This document shows positions 1 to 9,895 of a DNA stretch of 64,000 nucleotides, piece after piece. Under the pieces are notes generated by a model that saw only the letters and a program-made list of their open reading frames with translations, did no database searches and was not told the origin of the DNA. The stretch is from Sphingobacterium olei. Lineage in GTDB: Bacteria > Bacteroidota > Bacteroidia > Sphingobacteriales > Sphingobacteriaceae. The stretch is from NCBI RefSeq assembly GCF_005048855.1, contig NZ_SUME01000002.1, positions 1-64,000 on the forward strand. The letters are read 5' to 3'. The number at the start of each line of letters is the position of its first letter. Positions within the stretch are counted from its first letter, which is position 1. Both the position numbers and the translations under genes were made by a program.

Positions 1-298
1 CTATATTGTATTCTTGTGGCTTATACCCCAATATATCACCGCTTTCATTGATCATGGTGTCTACATAATCATAAATATACGCGTAGTATTTGCGCTCTCC
101 AGTCTTATCGTAAGTTTGTAATATCGATTGCGACACTAATCCGTGACAGTAGTTCCATTTCGGCGCTTTTGAAAAATCAAGCATCCAGGCTTCAGGATTA
201 CGTTTCATCTCTGAATCTGCCATCCGGGTATAGTTTTTCTGGGCATATGATCCAAAGCTCAAAAGAAAAACATAAATCAGTATTAGTAATTTTTTCAT
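1..298 (-). CDS. GH105 unsaturated rhamnogalacturonyl hydrolase, 3'-truncated by window edge
   Basis: Only the first 99 codons are in the window; the gene runs off the left edge. The start is the ATG at 298-296, 12 bases after the stop of the upstream esterase gene, so it is the fourth gene of the leftward operon. The N-terminus is a hydrophobic signal peptide ending near AQK. The mature part has MKRNPEAWMLDF, KWNYCHGLVSQS and YYAYIYDYVD, the typical opening of GH105 (YteR/RhiN-like) alpha/alpha-barrel enzymes. These remove the terminal unsaturated uronic acid from oligosaccharides made by pectate or rhamnogalacturonan lyases. The catalytic Asp lies beyond the visible part, so activity cannot be checked here. 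The family call rests on the N-terminus and the pectin context. Confidence 0.8.
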   Translation of the reverse strand, partial: MKKLLILIYVFLLSFGSYAQKNYTRMADSEMKRNPEAWMLDFSKAPKWNYCHGLVSQSILQTYDKTGERKYYAYIYDYVDTMINESGDILGYKPQEYNI

Positions 299-309
299 CA
301 AGATCTATT

Positions 310-1224
310 TTACCGTTTAATAAAGTTATTTTCCTCCAACCATTTTTCGCAAATACTTACCCACTCTTGTGTAGATCCTGGATTGTCTCGCAAAGCGACA
401 GCATGTTTTCCGTCGGGAAAAATATGCAGCGAGGATGACACATCAAACATCAGCAATTGCTCGAAATATAGTAGACTATTTTTTGTACACACTGCATTAT
501 CATTAAAAGCATGTACAATAAATGCCCGTGGTGTATCTTTATCGACCTGCTTGTGTGCGCTATATCTATCTATGAGTTCTTGAGATGGTTTCTCTCCTAG
601 CAACTGTCGCTTACTCCCTTGATGTGCATACTGCTCCATATCGATAACCGGTGAAATCAAAATCTGAAATGCAGGTATATAATCGTAATTGTCTGCTCCA
701 TCTCCCAATCTTGAAAAATCGTCCCGACAGGTGCTCAATGTAGCCGCAAGATGACCTCCCGCAGAAGACCCCATCACGCCCACACTTAAGGGGTCTATCC
801 CCCATTGATGTGCATGTTGTCGTATCATACGCATAGCGCGCTGTGCATCCTGCAAAGGCGCTAGTTCTTTTTGCTGCACATCAACCGAATGTGGCAATCG
901 GTGTTCGAGCACAAAAGCATGCATACCTAATGTATTGAACCATTTTGCCAATTGGTAACCACTCACTTGATACGCCAATCGCGAATATCCTCCTCCAGGA
1001 ATAATTAAAACCGCCGCACCTTTATTTTCCTGATTTGAGGTAAAGAAAGCCTGCATTCGTGGTTCGCCGATCTGATATATCCGCTCATTGGCAATGCTAT
1101 CCAAAACAACATGTCCTTTTGAATTAGGCATCATTCCTTTGGGCCATAAGTCTATACGTTCTTGGCTTTTTGCTGCAAGACAGATCAGAAATAAGGCGAT
1201 AATAAAATTTATTTTGATGTTCAT
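310..1224 (-). CDS. Secreted alpha/beta-hydrolase, probable carbohydrate (acetyl) esterase
   Basis: About 304 residues with an N-terminal signal peptide. The oxyanion-hole motif IIPGGGYS and the nucleophile elbow GSSAGGHLA are clear. A late Asp in HAFNDNAV and a His in GKHAVAL complete a plausible Ser-Asp-His triad. This is the pattern of the BD-FAE/acetylxylan esterase-like alpha/beta-hydrolases common in Bacteroidota polysaccharide loci. I chose the ATG at 1224 rather than the in-frame TTG at 1236, because the latter would overlap the stop of the upstream gene. It lies 12 bases after the CE8 gene and 11 bases before GH105, so it is co-transcribed. Removal of acetyl groups from pectin or xylan is inferred from context; the exact substrate is unknown. 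Confidence 0.8.
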   Translation of the reverse strand: MNIKINFIIALFLICLAAKSQERIDLWPKGMMPNSKGHVVLDSIANERIYQIGEPRMQAFFTSNQENKGAAVLIIPGGGYSRLAYQVSGYQLAKWFNTLGMHAFVLEHRLPHSVDVQQKELAPLQDAQRAMRMIRQHAHQWGIDPLSVGVMGSSAGGHLAATLSTCRDDFSRLGDGADNYDYIPAFQILISPVIDMEQYAHQGSKRQLLGEKPSQELIDRYSAHKQVDKDTPRAFIVHAFNDNAVCTKNSLLYFEQLLMFDVSSSLHIFPDGKHAVALRDNPGSTQEWVSICEKWLEENNFIKR

Positions 1225-1236
1225 ATATAATAACAA

Positions 1237-2319
1237 TTATTTCATTGCAACACCATCATCCACAAATCCGGGATGCTGGCTACCCATGGTGTTTTCATAC
1301 GTATAATCCGTTGCTTGGTTTGACGTAAGCTGGTGAGACCACGCTACTCTGGTATCCGGACTAGCCCCTTCACCTGCCGACTTATATTCAGCATAGAAGG
1401 CTGTCGTTTCATTGGCAGTCTTTCCCCAGTTATGCCATCCCTCGCTACGTATGTGCTTACCTAAATGAGGTTGTAAAAACACGACACTGGCATGTGGGCG
1501 CCAAGGTCTTCCAAGGTAAACTGAACCTGGTGCAACTGTAGGGTACGCCGTAATACTACAGTTGCGAAAAATATAACCAAAAGATTGCCCTTCGGGAGTC
1601 GATGCCGCCGTAATGTAGCCATTTCGTGTACTTTGTATGTGGCATTCATCAAAAAAAGCAGTAGACCCCCCGAAGATAAAATCTACCGATCCTTCGATAT
1701 AACAATCCCTAAGATATTGGAACGTGCCACTTCCAGCATACCAGGTATCTTGATGTCCCAGAAAACGACAATTTCGGAATGAGGATCGCAGTCCGCCGAT
1801 ATTAATAGCAAGCGCTTGCCCCGCATTCATTCCAGCAGTATTGGCAAATGTTAGGTTTTCCGCAACAAAGAAATTTCCATTGGCAAAAAAAGAGGCAGAT
1901 CCACTGGTACCATATTCCGCTCCATCAGGCTTGAGCCGTTTGGCATAGTTGTCAAAGGTCAAGATGGTATATTTGGCATCCTCTCCGTAGAGATAGATAT
2001 GGTCTTTGTTTTTGGGAATAGTAATGACCTCTTTGTACGACCCCTTTTTAATATAAATATAGAAATAAGTGGTCCTTTTATTCGGCGCCGCATTGATAGC
2101 CTCTTGCACAGTTGTAAAATCTCCTGTACCATCTAGTGCTACGACCACATCGGCTTTTATCTTTTCGTTTGCTCCATTTAACTGATCGGGTGCTAATGGT
2201 GACTTCTGATTAGGAGCACCACCTGCTATCAGGACAAAATAAACAGCTAGCAACAGTACACTACAGGCCATGTTGACTATGCTAGAGAGATACACTTTAT
2301 GATTAAACTTTATCATCAT
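1237..2319 (-). CDS. Pectin methylesterase (CE8)
   Basis: A 360-residue secreted right-handed beta-helix protein with a hydrophobic N-terminus. It has the CE8 signatures in order: an early GTGDFTTVQEAINA segment, GQALA, GHQDTWY with the general-acid Asp at about residue 191, EGSVDFIFG with the nucleophile Asp at about 213, and YLGRPWRP with the substrate-binding Arg. It would hydrolyse methyl esters of homogalacturonan, exposing polygalacturonate to lyases. It sits between the GH3 and esterase genes on the same strand, with short gaps of 52 and 12 bases. Two tandem ATGs (2319 and 2316) are possible starts; I took the first. All catalytic residues appear intact. Confidence 0.93.
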   Translation of the reverse strand: MMIKFNHKVYLSSIVNMACSVLLLAVYFVLIAGGAPNQKSPLAPDQLNGANEKIKADVVVALDGTGDFTTVQEAINAAPNKRTTYFYIYIKKGSYKEVITIPKNKDHIYLYGEDAKYTILTFDNYAKRLKPDGAEYGTSGSASFFANGNFFVAENLTFANTAGMNAGQALAINIGGLRSSFRNCRFLGHQDTWYAGSGTFQYLRDCYIEGSVDFIFGGSTAFFDECHIQSTRNGYITAASTPEGQSFGYIFRNCSITAYPTVAPGSVYLGRPWRPHASVVFLQPHLGKHIRSEGWHNWGKTANETTAFYAEYKSAGEGASPDTRVAWSHQLTSNQATDYTYENTMGSQHPGFVDDGVAMK

Positions 2320-2371
2320 TAACTTTATAATAGACCAAATTATTTATAGACACATTGATGGTGTTAGTTTC

Positions 2372-4975
2372 TTACTTGAGAGCAACCTCGATTGTCGCTA
2401 AACGCTCATTTTCCGAACTACCACCAACAAATACTGTAAATTCACCTGCTGATACATCCATGGATTGCGAAGCTTCGTTCCACCATTGAAATTCCTTAGC
2501 AGATAATTCAAACTCAACAGCGACAGTCTGTCCAGCAGAAATAACAGTGCGCTTGAAAGCTCTCAAGGTTTTTGATGGCCCATCAACATCTCCATTCTTA
2601 CGTAAATACACCTGAACAACCTCTTCACCATTTATTTTACCCGTATTGGTAACCGGAATACGCAACTTAATGTGCTCCCCCACTTTAATTTTTTTCTTAT
2701 CTACGCGAGGTTTACCGTATACAAAAGTCGTGTAACTTAGTCCGTGACCGAACGGAAATAGAGGGGCCTCATCCATGTATCTGTAGGTACGGCCCTCCAT
2801 GTCGTAGTTTTCAAAATCTGGCAACTGCTGTACATTTTTATAGAATGTTACCGGAAGACGGCCTGCTGGATTATAATCACCAAATAGTACCTCAGCCACC
2901 GCCGTACCGCCGGATTGTCCGGGATACCATGCTTGCAATATAGCTTCACAATTTTCTATTTCGGGTTCTAAACCGATTGGAGATCCCGAACAGTTTACCA
3001 ACACCACTTTCTTCCCTGCATTTTTTAATGCTTTAATTAAAGCACGCTGTACCGCAGGCAGTTCAATATCAGTACGGTCACCACCTTTGAATCCAGGGAG
3101 ATTTACCCCCATTTCTTCACCCTCCAAAGATGGGGAGATACCACCGACAAATACCACAACATCGGCATCCTTTACCTTTTCAACCGTCTTCGCTATATTG
3201 ATTTCTTCTTTATATCCAAAATCAAACAGGAGCTGCGCATCACCCCTGTTATAGGTAAAATCAATCTGGATATCATACGGCTTTCCGGCTTCGACTTTTA
3301 AACCGTGCGACATTTTACGGCTACCGTGATTAGCCTTCACACCTTTGACTTCTTTATTATCAATCAGAAGGTTTACAATTCCATTGACATAGAAATCAAA
3401 AAACACCTCACCTGACTTTTCAGGAACAAAAACGGTATTATAGCGGGCCGAAAAATCAGTCAGCACTACGCCTGGTGCAAAGACTGTAGCCCCCATAGTA
3501 CAAAAGTTAAATGGTGCTGTAACCCTTGTGCTCACATCCGGCTGTCCATTACGTTTCAGGTTATTCCAATAGCGGGCGCTAAAACCTGGACCACCCTTGG
3601 ATCGGCATTGGTTGAAAACGCTTTCCAGAAGCGTTGTCTCCACCAAGCCACTGCCGCGTTCATATATTAACTTATCGGTTTTACCTAAGGCAGCCTTTAT
3701 ACCATCGAGGATAGTGATTGTGGCCGCTGGTGTACCGTTATAATTACCCCATTGCATAATAGAATCGTGCGCGTTGGGGCCGACCACAGCAACTGTAAGT
3801 CCGCCCCTCTTCAAGGGAAGTGTACCGTTTTTATTGAGCAATAAGGTCATCGACTTGCGGGCAATATCTAAAGCCAAACTATCGTGGGCCCGCGAAGCCA
3901 CCACGTCGTAAGGGATTTTGGTCCATGAGACCTGGCTGTCGTCGTCCATCTCGCCAAGTTGGAAACGTGCAAGCAGTAGCCTACGCACCGACACATCGAT
4001 AGCCAACTCCGTAATAAAACCCTGATGTACACTTTCTGCTAACGCTTTATAGCTTGATCCGCAATCGAGATCAGTTCCACTCAAAACCGCATGCGCTGAC
4101 GCACTCGCCGCATCGGTGTGCGTCTCATGTGCACCTTCATTATAAAAGTCGCGGATGGCACCACAGTCTGCGACGACAACTCCCTGAAACCCCCACTTTT
4201 CCCTTAAGATTTGAATGAGTAATTGATTGCTTCCACAGCACGGCTGGCCTTCAAATCGGTTGTAAGCACACATGACCTCTTTAACGCCAGCATCCTTAAT
4301 CAACGCTTCAAACGCAGGAAAATATGTTTCCCATAGATGCCGAGGTTTAATATCTTTGGCGTCAAAGGAATGTCTATTCCATTCGGGTCCGGAATGCACA
4401 GCAAAGTGCTTCGCACAGGCATGAAGCTTATCATACTTCCGATCAGCAGGACCTTGCAACCCCTTAACCGCAGCAACACCCAACACGCTAGTCAGATAAG
4501 GGTCTTCACCGTATGTCTCAATACCTCTACCCCAACGTGGATCACGGTAGATATTTATGGTAGGCGTCCACATCGTAAGTCCCTGGTAACGTCCATACTC
4601 ACCTTGCGCCGAGTAGCACGTATTCTTTGCACGACCTTCGTCCGATACGGCGTTAAAAACATTGAAGACAGCATTCTGATCAAACGCCGCCGCCATACCA
4701 ATAGGCTGCGGATATACCGTAGCAATACCAGTACGTGCTATGCCGTGTAGGGCCTCATTCCACCAGTTATAGGTTTTTATGTTTAATCGTTCAATCGGTT
4801 GAGATACATCTTGCATCAATGTGATCTTTTCTTCAAGCGTCAGCCGCTTAAGCAGATCTTCTACACGCACTTCAAAGCTAAGGCTTGGATCTTTGTAAGC
4901 CTCTTGCGCGTCTACGAAAATACTGCATGCCAGCAAAATCAAAATGGAAAAAACGTGTATCCATGTTATTTTCAT
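2372..4975 (-). CDS. GH3 beta-xylosidase/beta-glucosidase-like enzyme with PA14 insert
   Basis: 867 residues with a signal peptide ending near VDAQ. The N-terminal GH3 barrel carries WWNEALHG, a typical beta-xylosidase-type opening, KHFAVHSG, and the nucleophile Asp (about residue 270) in VVVADCGAI. The C-terminal alpha/beta sandwich has candidate acid/base glutamates near 617-620 in LEGEEMGV. Between the halves, roughly 455-590, lies a PA14-like insert starting near FSARYWNN. The C-terminus (about 760-867) is an FN3-like domain. It is the first gene of the leftward operon and is divergent from the hybrid sensor gene. The family is certain; whether it cleaves xylosides, arabinosides or glucosides cannot be settled by eye, though the motifs favour xylosidase. 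Confidence 0.9.
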   Translation of the reverse strand: MKITWIHVFSILILLACSIFVDAQEAYKDPSLSFEVRVEDLLKRLTLEEKITLMQDVSQPIERLNIKTYNWWNEALHGIARTGIATVYPQPIGMAAAFDQNAVFNVFNAVSDEGRAKNTCYSAQGEYGRYQGLTMWTPTINIYRDPRWGRGIETYGEDPYLTSVLGVAAVKGLQGPADRKYDKLHACAKHFAVHSGPEWNRHSFDAKDIKPRHLWETYFPAFEALIKDAGVKEVMCAYNRFEGQPCCGSNQLLIQILREKWGFQGVVVADCGAIRDFYNEGAHETHTDAASASAHAVLSGTDLDCGSSYKALAESVHQGFITELAIDVSVRRLLLARFQLGEMDDDSQVSWTKIPYDVVASRAHDSLALDIARKSMTLLLNKNGTLPLKRGGLTVAVVGPNAHDSIMQWGNYNGTPAATITILDGIKAALGKTDKLIYERGSGLVETTLLESVFNQCRSKGGPGFSARYWNNLKRNGQPDVSTRVTAPFNFCTMGATVFAPGVVLTDFSARYNTVFVPEKSGEVFFDFYVNGIVNLLIDNKEVKGVKANHGSRKMSHGLKVEAGKPYDIQIDFTYNRGDAQLLFDFGYKEEINIAKTVEKVKDADVVVFVGGISPSLEGEEMGVNLPGFKGGDRTDIELPAVQRALIKALKNAGKKVVLVNCSGSPIGLEPEIENCEAILQAWYPGQSGGTAVAEVLFGDYNPAGRLPVTFYKNVQQLPDFENYDMEGRTYRYMDEAPLFPFGHGLSYTTFVYGKPRVDKKKIKVGEHIKLRIPVTNTGKINGEEVVQVYLRKNGDVDGPSKTLRAFKRTVISAGQTVAVEFELSAKEFQWWNEASQSMDVSAGEFTVFVGGSSENERLATIEVALK

Positions 4976-5195
4976 ATCGTTCTAGTATTTGTATTCAAAA
5001 TGATTGTGAGGCTTTACCGATCTTTTTATAATCGCCCTCCAACTGCATTTACCATTATTCTGAAGGAATAATCCGTTCAACATGTATTTCATGTTTATAA
5101 TATGATTTATACGAAGATCTAACAAAATGCGCAAACGGATTTATACTAATTCGTCTCAGCTGTACAAATTCTATTCATTTTTGTCGTCCAAAGTT

Positions 5196-5224
5196 TTTGC
5201 CGAACGTATTTTATTTTATGTTTG
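5196..5224 (+). promoter_or_regulatory. Bacteroidota-type promoter of the hybrid sensor gene
   Basis: A TTTG (5196-5199) is followed after 17 bases by TATGTTTG (5217-5224), an exact match to the TAnnTTTG -7 box known for Bacteroidota sigma factors. It ends 21 bases before the ATG at 5246. The TTG at 5222, which would give a longer protein, lies inside the -7 box, so this site also supports the shorter start. Confidence 0.5.
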
Positions 5225-5245
5225 TGTATTGTAAACCAACTATCC

Positions 5246-8200
5246 ATGAAAAGGTACGTCCTATTATATATTCTGCTAGTGATATTGATCAAATCCTTTG
5301 CCCAAAGCAAAGGGTCTTTTTCGGTAAAGCAGTACAATATGGACGATGGGCTAGCACATACACGCACAAAAAATATTATCCAAGATAGCAAAGGGCAAAT
5401 TTGGATTAGCACGTGGAACGGCATTGATCAGTTCAATGGTTACAATTTTCGCAACTTCAAATCCTATCCCCACGATAAGGTAAAACTCAACAACAATCGG
5501 ATCGAAGGACTCAGCGTCAATGCAGCCGGTAACATATGGTTACGAACCTACGGTTCGCAGGTATTTCTATTTAACAGTAAGCTGGAGGTATTCGAGGATA
5601 TATTTTCCGACAAGCAACACCCATTGGTAAACGATATTAAGAGCTTGGCAAATGGTGCCACGTGGATCACCGCGCAGAATCATAATCTGTACCGGATAGA
5701 TGATCGTAACTATACTGCCGAAGACGGCGTTCGTGTATTTGGCCCCACTACATATCCTTACCTAGGTAACACTATCCACAACATCTTTCTCGATAGCGAG
5801 GGTGACGAATGGGTATTAAGCAATAAAGGGACCTTCACGTACGGCAAGAAGAAGGTCAGTAACAACATGCCCTTTCATTTTATCACAGAATTAAACGGCA
5901 CGATTTATTTTGCTGCTCGAAATGGCTATCTCGCCACATACCGGGACGGAAAGCTTGCACCCTTTGAGCTACCTTTTGAACTGACGGATATCTTTAGGCT
6001 CCACAAGCTGAACCCAGAGTTACTGGCAATTGTCACGGCAGACCAAATTATCATTTACCATACGCAGACTAAGCGCTTCAGCCGATTTGTACCACCTGCT
6101 GGTCAGGAATTTATATTTTCCGAAAAGACATTTTATGACAGCCATGGCCGCATTTGGGCATTCGCATCCGGACGACAGCTCGTTTGCTATGACACGAAGC
6201 GAGGTGAGCAGCACACCTTGCCGTATCCCGAACTATCCGGACTGTCGTTAACACCCAGCGCTATATTTTTCCTCCATGAGGACGAACACAGACAGCTATG
6301 GATACTATTACCCGACGGCGTATTGTGCGCCTATAACCCAGAACAACGCAAACTCGATCTAGCATACTATACACCACTTTCCGGGCAGCTTACCCATTAT
6401 GCAGTATCTGCCCGAGAATATCTGGTAGATTCGCACAAAAACCTTTGGCTAAGCACAACGGATGGAATCCACCAGCTTTCATTCCGAGAAAAGAGCTACG
6501 AACGTATTGCGGCATCCGCCGATGGTGAGGTGAGGAGCATGTTCAAGGATGACCAGGATCGCATGTGGATAGGAAAGAAAAATGGCACATTAGCACTATA
6601 TAATAAAGCAAATGATTATTTGGGTAACCTGACTTCTGCTGGTACAATCGTAAGGGATAAAAAAGCGGTGTTCGGTGCAAACGTTTACTGCTTTATACAG
6701 GATCACGAAGGGCAGATCTGGTTGGGTACACGGGATCAGGGTTTATTTATCTTACGCCCCAGAAACGCCCAAACGTATCAGGTCACAAATTATAAGCCGA
6801 CATCCGATCCATACAGCATCGGTTCTGAATCTATATTCTCCCTCTATCAGGATGCGCAAAAGCGTGTCTGGATCGGGGGATATGGCGGTGGACTAAATTT
6901 AGTCGAAAAAAAAACTGATGGTACCCTTCGATTTGTCCACGCCGGCAATCGGTTAAAAAACTACCCTGTCGACCAGTGTGGTTTGGTGCGCTATGTATAT
7001 CAATCCAAGAATGGAACCATGCTTGTCGGTACCAGTAACGGTCTGATCACTTTTTCAGGTACATTCCAAAAACCAGAGCATATCGGTTTCTTTCATAATG
7101 CATCCACAGCCGACCGAACCGACTGTCTGAGTAACAATGAGGTGCTGCACATCTCTCAGGATCGGCGGCAACAAATCTATGTATCCACTTTCAGCGGCGG
7201 CATCAGCATCACTACAGACTCGCCTAACCTGCTTTCCGACAAAATAAAGTTCAAAAATATAAACCGAACCAACGGTCTCATATCCGACCTATCCTTATCG
7301 GTAATCGAAGATCTTAAAGGTTATCTTTGGATTGCCTCGGTTAATGTATTGAGTCGCTTTAACCCGACCAACGAGCAGTTTGATCACTTCAGTAAAGAAA
7401 ATTTGGGCCTCACACCGCTAATCAATGAGGCCGCCCCCATACGGGATCCGGATGGAAATATTATATTTGGCACCACCGACGGAGCCTTACGCGTGCTCAC
7501 CGATCGCATGTTGCGAAGTACATTTGTGCCGCCAATTGTATTTTCCGCTATCCGTATCCAGCGTCAGGATATACAGGAAGAGCGCAACGTCGACGAAAAT
7601 GGTATCCTGATGCTTGCGGAGGATGAGCGAAATATTTCGGTTTCCTTTGCCGCCCTCGACTATACCAATATCAAATCGATCCAATATGCCTACCGGCTCA
7701 AAGGCACCGATAGTACCTGGGTGTATCTCGGTCATAACCGGTCAGCCAGCTTTGTCGAACTGCCCGCTGGCAGACATACGCTGGAAGTAAAGTCAACAAA
7801 TAGCGACGGCGTGTGGGTAGAGAATGTTGCGAGCATACAATTTTATATTACGCCGACATTCTGGGAAACCGGATTTTCGTGGGTAATTTACATTTTAGCA
7901 CTTGCCCTGCTGGTGCTCCTTATTGTGCTTATTGTATCCTATATTATGCAGTTGCGCAAGCGAGTAGATGTGGAGCAGCAACTGACCGGACTTAAACTAA
8001 ATTTTTTTACAGACATTTCACATGAACTGCGTACCCCTCTCACGCTCATCGCAAGCCCGATCGAGGAAGTTTTACAGCATGAAAAGTTATCTTCCAGCGG
8101 TCGCGCATACCTGCAAACGGCCAAGCAGAATACACATCGTATGCTCCGCTTGATCAATCAGATACTCGATTTTAGAAAGATACAGCACCAAAAAATGAAG

Positions 8201-9568
8201 GTGTATCTCGAGCAAGCTGATGTAGCAGCACTGTTAGAAAAGACTTTTAACAGCTTTTCACCAATTGCCCGACAAAAGCAGATCAACTATACCCTTGAGC
8301 AGGATATCACCTCTACACCACTCTACGTGGACGTGGATAAAGTCGAAAAGATCTTGTTCAACCTCTTATCCAATGCGTTCAAGTACACACCTGCGGGGCG
8401 GCAGATCGCCATACGGGCCACGGTAGAAGACGGAAAGTTGGTTCTTATGGTCACGGACGAAGGCAGCGGTTTCGATATGGGCAAGGCGAAAGGGCTATTC
8501 GAGCGTTACGAAACCAATGATGCCGACCCAAGCATCTCATCAGGCATCGGATTAGCTTTGGTGCATGAATTGGTAGACCTCTTGCATGGTCGTATTGCCG
8601 TGGACAGCGAAAAAGGAAAGGGTAGCGCTTTTACTGTGCGATTGCCTATCGCTTACGAAGCCTTTTCTGGCGATCCAAATATCGAACTAAAACTTGGTGA
8701 TGGTGTTGCAGAACAAGCGCATACAACACCTATAGTGGATACTGCTCCTGAAACTACGAAGCGTACCAGCATTTTAGTGATCGAGGACAATGATGAGCTG
8801 CGCGACTTTATCCGTAGCATACTTGAGCAAGAGTACGACATACTGGAAGCCTCCGACGGGCGAAAAGGTCTCGAAATCACGTTGGACAAGCTACCCGATA
8901 TCGTCGTAAGTGATGTGATGATGCCCGACATGGACGGTGTGGCCTACTTAGAGGCCGTCAAGAATAACGTTGAAACTTCACACATTCCGGTGATTTTACT
9001 AACAGCTAAATCCGCGCTGGACGATAAAATAAAAGGCATGGAGTATGGTGCCGATGACTATATCACCAAGCCTTTCCATGCCAGTTATCTGAAAGCCAAG
9101 ATTGCATCCCTGCTCAAGCAACGCGAGCTGCTTCGGGAATATTATCTGGCACATAATAGTACTTTCGAGCCGACAACAGGTACAGCAGTCAAATCATCAC
9201 CGTCATGGGGTCCCTCCGTTCCCAAAGTTACAGCATATGATGACGAATTCATCCGTAATGTGATTCAGGGTATTGAGGATAATATTGAAAACACCAACTT
9301 TAAAATAGACGATCTGGTAGCTGGAATGAATATGAGCCGGGCAGTATTCTACCGAAAGATAAAAGCCATCGTAGGTCTTTCTCCCGTCGACTTTGTGAAA
9401 AAGATCCGTGTCAAGCGTGCAGCACAATTGCTGGAGACCGGACAGTTTACTGTCGCGGAAGTCGCTTATCAAAGTGGCTTTAGCACATCGCAATACCTCA
9501 GCAAAGTATTTAAGGAAATGATGGGTTGCACACCCACAGAATACTTAAAAAATCTCAAGAACAAGTAA
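5246..9568 (+). CDS. Hybrid two-component system sensor/regulator (HTCS), AraC output
   Basis: A one-protein signalling chain of 1440 residues. It has a signal peptide, then repeated propeller blades (IWISTWNGIDQF, MWIGKKNGTL and similar) to about residue 750, and a Y_Y_Y domain around 775-845. A membrane helix lies at about 879-902. A HisKA domain follows with the phospho-His at 926 (SHELRTPL), then an HATPase with GIGLAL, a receiver with Asp 1223 (VVSDVMMPDMDG) and the TKPF Lys near 1275, and a C-terminal AraC HTH. It lies between the pectin/xylan enzyme operon and the SusC/SusD pair and presumably activates both on binding an oligosaccharide in the periplasm; that is inference. The start is the ATG at 5246, just after a promoter match. 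Confidence 0.95.
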   Translation: MKRYVLLYILLVILIKSFAQSKGSFSVKQYNMDDGLAHTRTKNIIQDSKGQIWISTWNGIDQFNGYNFRNFKSYPHDKVKLNNNRIEGLSVNAAGNIWLRTYGSQVFLFNSKLEVFEDIFSDKQHPLVNDIKSLANGATWITAQNHNLYRIDDRNYTAEDGVRVFGPTTYPYLGNTIHNIFLDSEGDEWVLSNKGTFTYGKKKVSNNMPFHFITELNGTIYFAARNGYLATYRDGKLAPFELPFELTDIFRLHKLNPELLAIVTADQIIIYHTQTKRFSRFVPPAGQEFIFSEKTFYDSHGRIWAFASGRQLVCYDTKRGEQHTLPYPELSGLSLTPSAIFFLHEDEHRQLWILLPDGVLCAYNPEQRKLDLAYYTPLSGQLTHYAVSAREYLVDSHKNLWLSTTDGIHQLSFREKSYERIAASADGEVRSMFKDDQDRMWIGKKNGTLALYNKANDYLGNLTSAGTIVRDKKAVFGANVYCFIQDHEGQIWLGTRDQGLFILRPRNAQTYQVTNYKPTSDPYSIGSESIFSLYQDAQKRVWIGGYGGGLNLVEKKTDGTLRFVHAGNRLKNYPVDQCGLVRYVYQSKNGTMLVGTSNGLITFSGTFQKPEHIGFFHNASTADRTDCLSNNEVLHISQDRRQQIYVSTFSGGISITTDSPNLLSDKIKFKNINRTNGLISDLSLSVIEDLKGYLWIASVNVLSRFNPTNEQFDHFSKENLGLTPLINEAAPIRDPDGNIIFGTTDGALRVLTDRMLRSTFVPPIVFSAIRIQRQDIQEERNVDENGILMLAEDERNISVSFAALDYTNIKSIQYAYRLKGTDSTWVYLGHNRSASFVELPAGRHTLEVKSTNSDGVWVENVASIQFYITPTFWETGFSWVIYILALALLVLLIVLIVSYIMQLRKRVDVEQQLTGLKLNFFTDISHELRTPLTLIASPIEEVLQHEKLSSSGRAYLQTAKQNTHRMLRLINQILDFRKIQHQKMKVYLEQADVAALLEKTFNSFSPIARQKQINYTLEQDITSTPLYVDVDKVEKILFNLLSNAFKYTPAGRQIAIRATVEDGKLVLMVTDEGSGFDMGKAKGLFERYETNDADPSISSGIGLALVHELVDLLHGRIAVDSEKGKGSAFTVRLPIAYEAFSGDPNIELKLGDGVAEQAHTTPIVDTAPETTKRTSILVIEDNDELRDFIRSILEQEYDILEASDGRKGLEITLDKLPDIVVSDVMMPDMDGVAYLEAVKNNVETSHIPVILLTAKSALDDKIKGMEYGADDYITKPFHASYLKAKIASLLKQRELLREYYLAHNSTFEPTTGTAVKSSPSWGPSVPKVTAYDDEFIRNVIQGIEDNIENTNFKIDDLVAGMNMSRAVFYRKIKAIVGLSPVDFVKKIRVKRAAQLLETGQFTVAEVAYQSGFSTSQYLSKVFKEMMGCTPTEYLKNLKNK

Positions 9569-9805
9569 TTTTTGATTGTTACAGTCTATTTTTTACCATA
9601 CATAGTCGGACGAGTTCGCTTTTCACAGAAATAGGACAAATAATCAGAAACCTATCTTCTGAATGAATATTGCACATATTTGATTAAATATTACCCTCTC
9701 TTTCGGTCGCTAGACCGCACATTTGTAATAATATTGTTATAAACCTCCAAATTCTACTGTTAAAATGGCTATGTATTTCACGTACGTAAACGCATTAAAT
9801 TCTTC

Positions 9806-9845
9806 TTAGCATAAGTGCTAAACCATACTTACATCTTCATGTAAG
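9806..9845 (+). promoter_or_regulatory. Two adjacent perfect tetraloop hairpins in the susC leader
   Basis: The 327-base gap before susC contains TTAGCA-TAAG-TGCTAA (9806-9821) and, six bases on, CTTACAT-CTTC-ATGTAAG (9828-9845). Both are perfect inverted repeats with four-base loops, ending 50 bases before the ATG. They could be regulator half-sites in DNA or leader RNA hairpins. A near-palindrome centred on ACGTACGT (about 9778-9791) lies just upstream. Nothing else was recognised between the HTCS stop and susC. Confidence 0.4.
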
Positions 9846-9895
9846 CATTACTTTTTATATACCTATTAAATGAGAACCTAATCAAATATAAATCA

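Noticed and set aside
4337..4750. 137-codon open frame opposite the GH3 gene
   Set aside because: Lies fully antisense to a strongly supported enzyme gene, and its product has no domain-like features.
5222..5245. TTG start giving an HTCS eight codons longer
   Set aside because: The TTG is inside the TATGTTTG -7 promoter box; the ATG at 5246 begins a normal signal peptide.
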